Below are positions 59,294-64,000 of a stretch of 64,000 nt of DNA, piece by piece. Position 1 is the stretch's first letter. Each line of letters opens with the position of its first letter. The stretch lies in the NCBI GenBank assembly GCA_965198325.1, contig CBDAPE010000011.1:62001-126000 (forward strand), given 5' to 3'. A model generated the notes under the pieces. That model was not told the DNA's origin and searched no databases. It saw nothing but the letters and a program-made list of their open reading frames with translations. A program made the translations under genes and the position numbers. This DNA is from CBDAPE01 sp965198325 (lineage in GTDB: Bacteria; Pseudomonadota; Alphaproteobacteria; UBA828; JAPUJA01).

Positions 59294-62200
59294 TCAATCC
59301 CCCTCCTCCTGCAGGGAGAGCAGGCTCGCATTGCCGCCCGCCGCCGTGGTGTCGATCGAGACCGTGCGTTCGGTCGCGAAGCGGTGCAGATAGCGCGGGC
59401 CGCCCGCCTTGGGGCCGGTTCCCGACAGACCCTCGCCGCCGAACGGCTGCACGCCGACCACGGCGCCGATCATGTTGCGGTTGACGTAGACGTTGCCGAC
59501 CCGGACCCGCTCGCGAACATAAGTCGCGGTCTCTTCGATCCGGGTATGAATACCGAGGGTCAGGCCGAAGCCCGTTGCGTTGATCGCCTCGATGACGCCC
59601 TCCAGCCTGTCCGCGGCATAGCGCACGACATGGAGAACTGGCCCAAAATGCTCCCGGGCGAGCCCGGCGAGGGTTTCGATCTCGTAAGCGACCGGCTGAA
59701 CGAACGTGCCGTGAGCGGCGGCTTCACCGAGCGGTGCCGTGCCGAGCGGCTTACCCGCCCGGTCGAGTTCGTCGACATGATCGTCGAGTGCCGCCTTCGC
59801 GTCCCCGTCGATCACTGGGCCGACATCCGTGGCGAGCCGCATCGGGTCGCCGACCACGAGCTCGTCCATGGCGCCCGAGAGCATGGTGAGCAAACGGGGC
59901 GCGATATCGTCCTGGACGAAGAGCACCCGCAGGCAAGAGCACCGCTGACCCGCCGCGCCGAAGGCGGATGCCACCGTATCGGCCACGACTTGCTCGCAGA
60001 GCGCGCTCGAATCGACGACCATCGCATTCTGGCCGCCGGTCTCCGCAATCAGGGGCACGATCGGCCCGCTCCGCGCCGCGATCGCCTGGTTGATCGCCCG
60101 GCCGGTCTCCGTCGAGCCGGTAAATGCCACGCCCGCAATCCGCGCATCGCTCACCAGCCCGGCGCCGACGACTTCGCCGGATCCCGGCAGCAGGTGAAGC
60201 GTGTTGGCCGGCACGCCTGCCTCGTGCAAAAGGCGAACCGCGGCGGCGGCGATCAGCGGGCTCTGCTCCGCAGGCTTCGCGATCACGGCGTTGCCCGCGG
60301 CCAGTGCGGCCGCCACCTGTCCCATGAAAATCGCGAGCGGAAAGTTCCAGGGGGAGATACAGACGAAGACGCCCCGGCCGTGAAGGGCGATGGCGTTATC
60401 CTCGCCCGTGGGCCCCGGTAGCCTCGTGGGCGCGGCGAAATCGTCGCGCGCCCGACGTCCATAGTAGCGGCAGAAATCGACCGCCTCGCGAACCTCGGCC
60501 AGCGCGTCGGGCAAGGTTTTGCCGGCTTCGCGTATTGCCATCGCCATGAAGTCCGCGTGGCGGGATTCGAGTTCCCCGGCGGTGCGCTCCAGGCAGGCGG
60601 CGCGCTCGCCCGCCGGGGTCGCGGCCCAGTCGGGCGCCGCACCACTCGCCAGGTCCAGCGCTCGCTCGACCGCCGCCGCCCGGGCATCGATGACCGAGCC
60701 GATCTCGCGCCGATGATCCGCCGGATCGACGACCGCGCGGGCCGGACCTGCCGCCTCCTCGCCCCCGACAATCGGAGCCGCCCGCCAGGGCCGCTCGACG
60801 GCGCGCTCCAGCCGGCCGTATAGCCCGCTGACGACAAATGGATCCGAAAGCTCCAGGCCCCGCGAGTTTGCCCGCATTGCACCAAACAAATCGGCTGGCA
60901 GCGGGATTTGTGGATGGGGGATGGCCTTGAGACCGGCGACCGTCGTAACCGGGTCGGCGATGATTGTCTCGATCGGCGCGTCGAGGTCCGAGATGCGGTT
61001 GACAAAAGACGTGTTCGCGCCGTTCTCCAGCAGGCGCCGGACCAGATAGGGCAGCAGGTCCTCGTGGTTGCCCACAGGCGCATAGATGCGGCACGCAACC
61101 GCGCCCTCTTCGCCGTCCACGATGCCCCGGTAAAGCGCCTCGCCCATGCCATGGAGGCGTTGAAACTCGAAGGCCTGTCCGGGTCCGGCCAGCTCCAGGA
61201 CGCTTGCGGCCGAGTGGGCATTGTGGGTTGCGAATTGGGGATAGAGCGCATCGCTCTCCTCGAACATCGCGTGCACGCAAGCGAGGTAGGAGACATCGGT
61301 CGACACCTTGCGGGTGAATGTCGGATAGCCTTCGAGACCCCGTTCCTGGGCTCGCTTGACCTCGGTATCCCAATAGGCTCCCTTTACAAGCCGGACCGGA
61401 ATTCGGCGGTGATTGGCCCGGGCCAGTTCCCCGAGCCAAGCGATCAACGGTAGAGCGCGCTTCTGATAGGCCTGCACCGCAAGGCCGAAGCCTTCCCACC
61501 CTTCGAGGCTCGCATCGCCGTGGACCCGCTCGATGAGATCGAGCGAGAGATCGAGCCGCTCGGCCTCCTCCGCATCGACGGTCAGGCCGATCCCCTGTTC
61601 GCCGGCAATGCGGGCGAGCTCGGATAGCCTGCCGCCTAATTCGGGAATGACCCGTTCGCGCTGGGCGTATTCGAAACGGGGATGAAGCGCGGAGAGCTTG
61701 ACCGAGATACTGGGCTTGGCGAAAACCTCGCCGGTCAAAGCGCGCGCCGCCTCGCCGATCGCGCCGATTGCGCTGGCGTAGGCGTCGAAATAGCGCGCCG
61801 CATCCGCCGCGGTATGGGCTGCTTCGCCCAGCATGTCGTAGGAATGGCGGAAACCCTGTGCTTCGGCGTCCTCGGCCCGGGACAGGGCGTCCTCGATCGT
61901 GCGCCCCAGAACGAACTGCCGGCTCAGGATTCGCATCGCCTGCGTCAGGGCTTGGCGGATGACCGGCTCGCCGCTTTTCGAGATCAGCCTCGCCAGCCGC
62001 CCCCACCCCTCAGCCGTATCCAGGCGGACGATCCGGCCCGTCAACATCAGGCCCCAGGTCGATGCATTGACCAGCAACGAGCTGCTCTGACCGATGTGGC
62101 GGTCCCAATCTGCGTCCATCAGCTTGTCGCGGATAAGCCGGTCCGCGGTCTGGGTATCGGGAATCCGGAGCAGCGCCTCTGCCAGACACATCAGGATCAC

Positions 62201-62452
62201 GCCTTCCTCGGTGTCGAGCCCATATTCACCCAGGAACGCGTCCAGCCCGCCTCCGCCGCCGTCTTCGCGCACGGCTTCGACCATGACGCGGGCCCGCTCG
62301 CGCACCCGGTTCCGCTGCTCCGGCACAAGTCCAGCCCGCGCGAGAAGGGCTTTTACGGAGGTATCCTCGTCGATGCGGTACGCAGCCCGAATAACGGCGC
62401 GCAGGACATCCAGATCAGTGGGTGGCGGCGGATCGGCATGATCGTCGGGCAT
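59294..62452 (-). CDS. putA: Bifunctional proline dehydrogenase / glutamate-semialdehyde dehydrogenase
   Basis: 1052 residues. It oxidises proline to glutamate in two steps (FAD, then NAD). The proline dehydrogenase barrel (about 170-460) shows KPSISVKLSALHPRFE, PVRLVKGAYWDTE and FATHNAHSAASVL. The P5C dehydrogenase (about 540-1040) shows SPWNFPLAIFMGQVAAAL, FTGSTETGRAIN, the catalytic Glu in IAETGGQNAMVV and Cys in AAGQRCSCLRVLF. No N-terminal ribbon-helix-helix domain is present, so it is not an autorepressor. It lies 30 bases after the DUF1489 gene. Confidence 0.95.
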   Translation of the reverse strand: MPDDHADPPPPTDLDVLRAVIRAAYRIDEDTSVKALLARAGLVPEQRNRVRERARVMVEAVREDGGGGGLDAFLGEYGLDTEEGVILMCLAEALLRIPDTQTADRLIRDKLMDADWDRHIGQSSSLLVNASTWGLMLTGRIVRLDTAEGWGRLARLISKSGEPVIRQALTQAMRILSRQFVLGRTIEDALSRAEDAEAQGFRHSYDMLGEAAHTAADAARYFDAYASAIGAIGEAARALTGEVFAKPSISVKLSALHPRFEYAQRERVIPELGGRLSELARIAGEQGIGLTVDAEEAERLDLSLDLIERVHGDASLEGWEGFGLAVQAYQKRALPLIAWLGELARANHRRIPVRLVKGAYWDTEVKRAQERGLEGYPTFTRKVSTDVSYLACVHAMFEESDALYPQFATHNAHSAASVLELAGPGQAFEFQRLHGMGEALYRGIVDGEEGAVACRIYAPVGNHEDLLPYLVRRLLENGANTSFVNRISDLDAPIETIIADPVTTVAGLKAIPHPQIPLPADLFGAMRANSRGLELSDPFVVSGLYGRLERAVERPWRAAPIVGGEEAAGPARAVVDPADHRREIGSVIDARAAAVERALDLASGAAPDWAATPAGERAACLERTAGELESRHADFMAMAIREAGKTLPDALAEVREAVDFCRYYGRRARDDFAAPTRLPGPTGEDNAIALHGRGVFVCISPWNFPLAIFMGQVAAALAAGNAVIAKPAEQSPLIAAAAVRLLHEAGVPANTLHLLPGSGEVVGAGLVSDARIAGVAFTGSTETGRAINQAIAARSGPIVPLIAETGGQNAMVVDSSALCEQVVADTVASAFGAAGQRCSCLRVLFVQDDIAPRLLTMLSGAMDELVVGDPMRLATDVGPVIDGDAKAALDDHVDELDRAGKPLGTAPLGEAAAHGTFVQPVAYEIETLAGLAREHFGPVLHVVRYAADRLEGVIEAINATGFGLTLGIHTRIEETATYVRERVRVGNVYVNRNMIGAVVGVQPFGGEGLSGTGPKAGGPRYLHRFATERTVSIDTTAAGGNASLLSLQEEGD

Positions 62453-62482
62453 TCGCTCGGGCTTACGGCCGGTAGAGCGCGC

Positions 62483-62920
62483 TCACAGGAGCCCCAGAGA
62501 GCGGAGCTCGACGACCATTTCGGAGGGCATATCGCTCGCCTCGACGGCCGGTGCATCGTAATCGGCTGGCGCATCCTTGGCTTCGAGATAGCGCCACCCC
62601 TGGATCGGATCGTGGCGCACCGGCACGGTGCGCACGAGGTCTGCATCGAACACCAGGCGGCAGACCTTGCCCCGCTCGGGATGCATGATCCGCTCGAAAC
62701 GGACGATTCGCTGACGAACCCGAATCGCGCCCTTGATGATCCAATAAAGCGAGCCGCCGTCGAGGATTTCCGCGTCGCGGCGGGGATAATTCCGGGTCCA
62801 GTGGCCGACTTCCGGCGTCTCTCCCGCCTTTTCGAGCTCGCCAAGCCGCTTGGTTTGCCAGTTTTCAAGCTGGACAATACTCTCGACGCCGACGCACATC
62901 TTGACCAGATGCAGAGCCAC
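62483..62920 (-). CDS. DUF1489 family protein
   Basis: 145 residues. Family signatures are HLVKMCVGVESI, HWTRNYPRRDAEILDGGSLY with WIIKGAIRVRQRI, and QGWRYLEAKDAPADY. This is a conserved alphaproteobacterial protein of unknown function. It lies in a run with HMG-CoA lyase (16 bases upstream) and putA. Confidence 0.85.
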   Translation of the reverse strand: MALHLVKMCVGVESIVQLENWQTKRLGELEKAGETPEVGHWTRNYPRRDAEILDGGSLYWIIKGAIRVRQRIVRFERIMHPERGKVCRLVFDADLVRTVPVRHDPIQGWRYLEAKDAPADYDAPAVEASDMPSEMVVELRSLGLL

Positions 62921-62936
62921 GGCTGGGTTCCCCCCC

Positions 62937-63860
62937 CTAACCGGTCGCCGAGGCGCGGTTGGTCCTGCCGGCCATGGCGCGGCCGACCTTCGAGCCCGGC
63001 AAGCGGCCCAGGCGCTCGGAAATCGCCGCTCCTGCCGCGATCAGGGCGTCGATATCGACGCCGCTCTCGATGTCGAGCCCATTGAGCATGTAAACCACGT
63101 CTTCCGTCGCGACGTTGCCCGACGCCCCCGCAGCATAGGGACACCCTCCGAGCCCGGAGACCGAAGCGTCGATGACCGCAATACCGAGCTCCAGAGTGGC
63201 ATAGAGATTGGCCAAGGCCTGGCCGTAGGTGTCGTGGAAATGAGCCGCCAGCCGATCCATCGGCAACTCGTCAGCGACGGCGCTGAAGACCCGTTTTACT
63301 CTCTCCGGCGTGCCGACACCGATGGTATCGCCGAGCGAGATTTCATAGCAGCCCATTTCGGCGAGACGCTTCGACACCCGGACAACCTCTTGGGGCGCGA
63401 TATCGCCCTCATAAGGGCAGCCCATCACGCAGGATATGTAGCCCCGCACCCGGATGCCATCACGGCTCGCCGCCTCGCAAACCGGCTCGAAGCGGGCGAG
63501 CGACTCCTTGATGGAGCAATTTATATTCTTTTTCGAAAAAGTTTCCGACGTCGCACCGAATATTGCGACCTCTTGCGCGCCGACCGCTCGCGCCGCCTCA
63601 TAACCCTTCATGTTCGGTGTCAAGACAGGATATCTAACACCTTGTTTTTTAGTGATTTTTGAATAGACCTCAGACGCATCTGCGAGCTGAGGAATCCATT
63701 TGGGAGAAACGAAACTTGTGGCTTCGACCACGGCCAGACCGGTTTCCGAAAGGCGGTCGATATAGGCCACTTTTTCTGCGGTTGGAATGATATCCGTCTC
63801 GTTCTGCAGGCCATCGCGCGGCGACACTTCAACCAGTTTGACCCGTTTCGGAATTGCCAT
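62937..63860 (-). CDS. Hydroxymethylglutaryl-CoA lyase
   Basis: 307 residues from ATG 63860 (a TTG two codons earlier is possible). It cleaves HMG-CoA to acetyl-CoA and acetoacetate in leucine breakdown. Seen are EVSPRDGLQNE (metal Asp), ISCVMGCPYEGD, HFHDTYGQALANL (metal His pair) and the flexible-loop Cys in GLGGCPYAAGASGN. The 5' third (63480-63700) is noticeably AT-richer than the rest. The upstream partial enoyl-CoA hydratase fits methylglutaconyl-CoA hydratase of the same pathway. Confidence 0.93.
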   Translation of the reverse strand: MAIPKRVKLVEVSPRDGLQNETDIIPTAEKVAYIDRLSETGLAVVEATSFVSPKWIPQLADASEVYSKITKKQGVRYPVLTPNMKGYEAARAVGAQEVAIFGATSETFSKKNINCSIKESLARFEPVCEAASRDGIRVRGYISCVMGCPYEGDIAPQEVVRVSKRLAEMGCYEISLGDTIGVGTPERVKRVFSAVADELPMDRLAAHFHDTYGQALANLYATLELGIAVIDASVSGLGGCPYAAGASGNVATEDVVYMLNGLDIESGVDIDALIAAGAAISERLGRLPGSKVGRAMAGRTNRASATG

Positions 63861-63893
63861 GGACAAGAGTTTACACGGCTTGGCGGCGCGGCG

Positions 63894-64000
63894 TCACTCC
63901 GATTTGCGCCAGGCCGGGGGCCATTTTTCGAGAAACGCTCTGATTCCTTCCTGGCCTTCGGGCGAACAGCGCAAGTCGGCGATCAGATCGGCGGTATCGC
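63894..64000 (-). CDS. Enoyl-CoA hydratase/isomerase family protein, C-terminal fragment
   Basis: Reading the minus strand from the window edge gives ...LIADLRCSPEGQEGIRAF, then LEKWPPAWRKSE and a stop at 63894-63896. This is the crotonase C-terminal pattern EG-x-x-AFLEK-x-P-x-W. It ends 33 bases before HMG-CoA lyase, so methylglutaconyl-CoA hydratase is the likeliest identity (inference). The start and active site are outside the window. Confidence 0.78.
   Translation of the reverse strand, partial: DTADLIADLRCSPEGQEGIRAFLEKWPPAWRKSE

Noticed and set aside
61682..63085. 467-codon plus-strand frame over putA and DUF1489
   Set aside because: Spans two real genes on the other strand and has no domain signature.

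Overview
The window looks like chromosomal DNA of a GC-rich alphaproteobacterium, most likely Rhodospirillales sensu lato. I infer this from the hopanoid gene set, the sdhE-mfd/recG neighbourhood, the DUF1489 gene, the trimethylamine-dehydrogenase-like enzyme and the CoA-binding/metY pair. Coding density is high, with short operons on both strands. I saw no rRNA, tRNA, CRISPR array, insertion sequence or prophage. Both window edges cut an enoyl-CoA hydratase family gene.

Layout. 0-8 kb: an enoyl-CoA hydratase tail, a CoA-binding protein and metY, a trimethylamine dehydrogenase homologue, then a minus-strand operon (amidinotransferase, M20 deacylase, cutA, GH108 lysozyme) in which two genes are frameshifted. 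8-22 kb: an isoprenoid/hopanoid island. It holds ispH-hpnH, dxs-shc-hpnG, a PagL-like lipid A deacylase, hpnA with a CDP-alcohol phosphatidyltransferase, a divergent nucleotidyltransferase, and dxr-hpnC-hpnD. It therefore runs from MEP-pathway precursors through squalene precursors to cyclisation and side-chain addition; hpnE is not in the window. 22-30 kb: mfd-sdhE, a PAS-GGDEF cyclase, recG and a DUF502 membrane protein. 30-41 kb: a broken type III polyketide synthase and methyltransferase pair, osmC-like, a frameshifted D-Ala-D-Ala carboxypeptidase, amidase-ugd-galU, a membrane J-protein with a VWA protein, and a broken DUF3179 gene.

40.8-59.2 kb looks like a nitrogen-compound uptake and oxidation locus. 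A three-gene glutamate-synthase-like operon with rearranged domains (glutaminase; GXGXG + FMN barrel; GltD + a second, degenerate barrel) is followed by a DadA-like FAD oxidoreductase. Facing it is a minus-strand set: kinase-like protein, nucleoside hydrolase, Rieske oxygenase. Beyond a GST lie a double-length ProW-type permease, three tandem paralogous OpuAC-type binding proteins and a second kinase-like protein. No ABC ATPase is present. 59.3-64 kb: putA, DUF1489, HMG-CoA lyase and a second enoyl-CoA hydratase tail (proline and probably leucine catabolism).

A recurring theme is single-base gene disruption. I find frameshifts or in-frame stops in seven genes (GH108, M20, phhB, type III PKS, ICMT-like, dacF-like, DUF3179), plus apparent non-ATG starts in galU and one binding protein. 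The long housekeeping genes are all open. Either this lineage is losing dispensable genes or the assembly carries indel errors; raw reads would decide.
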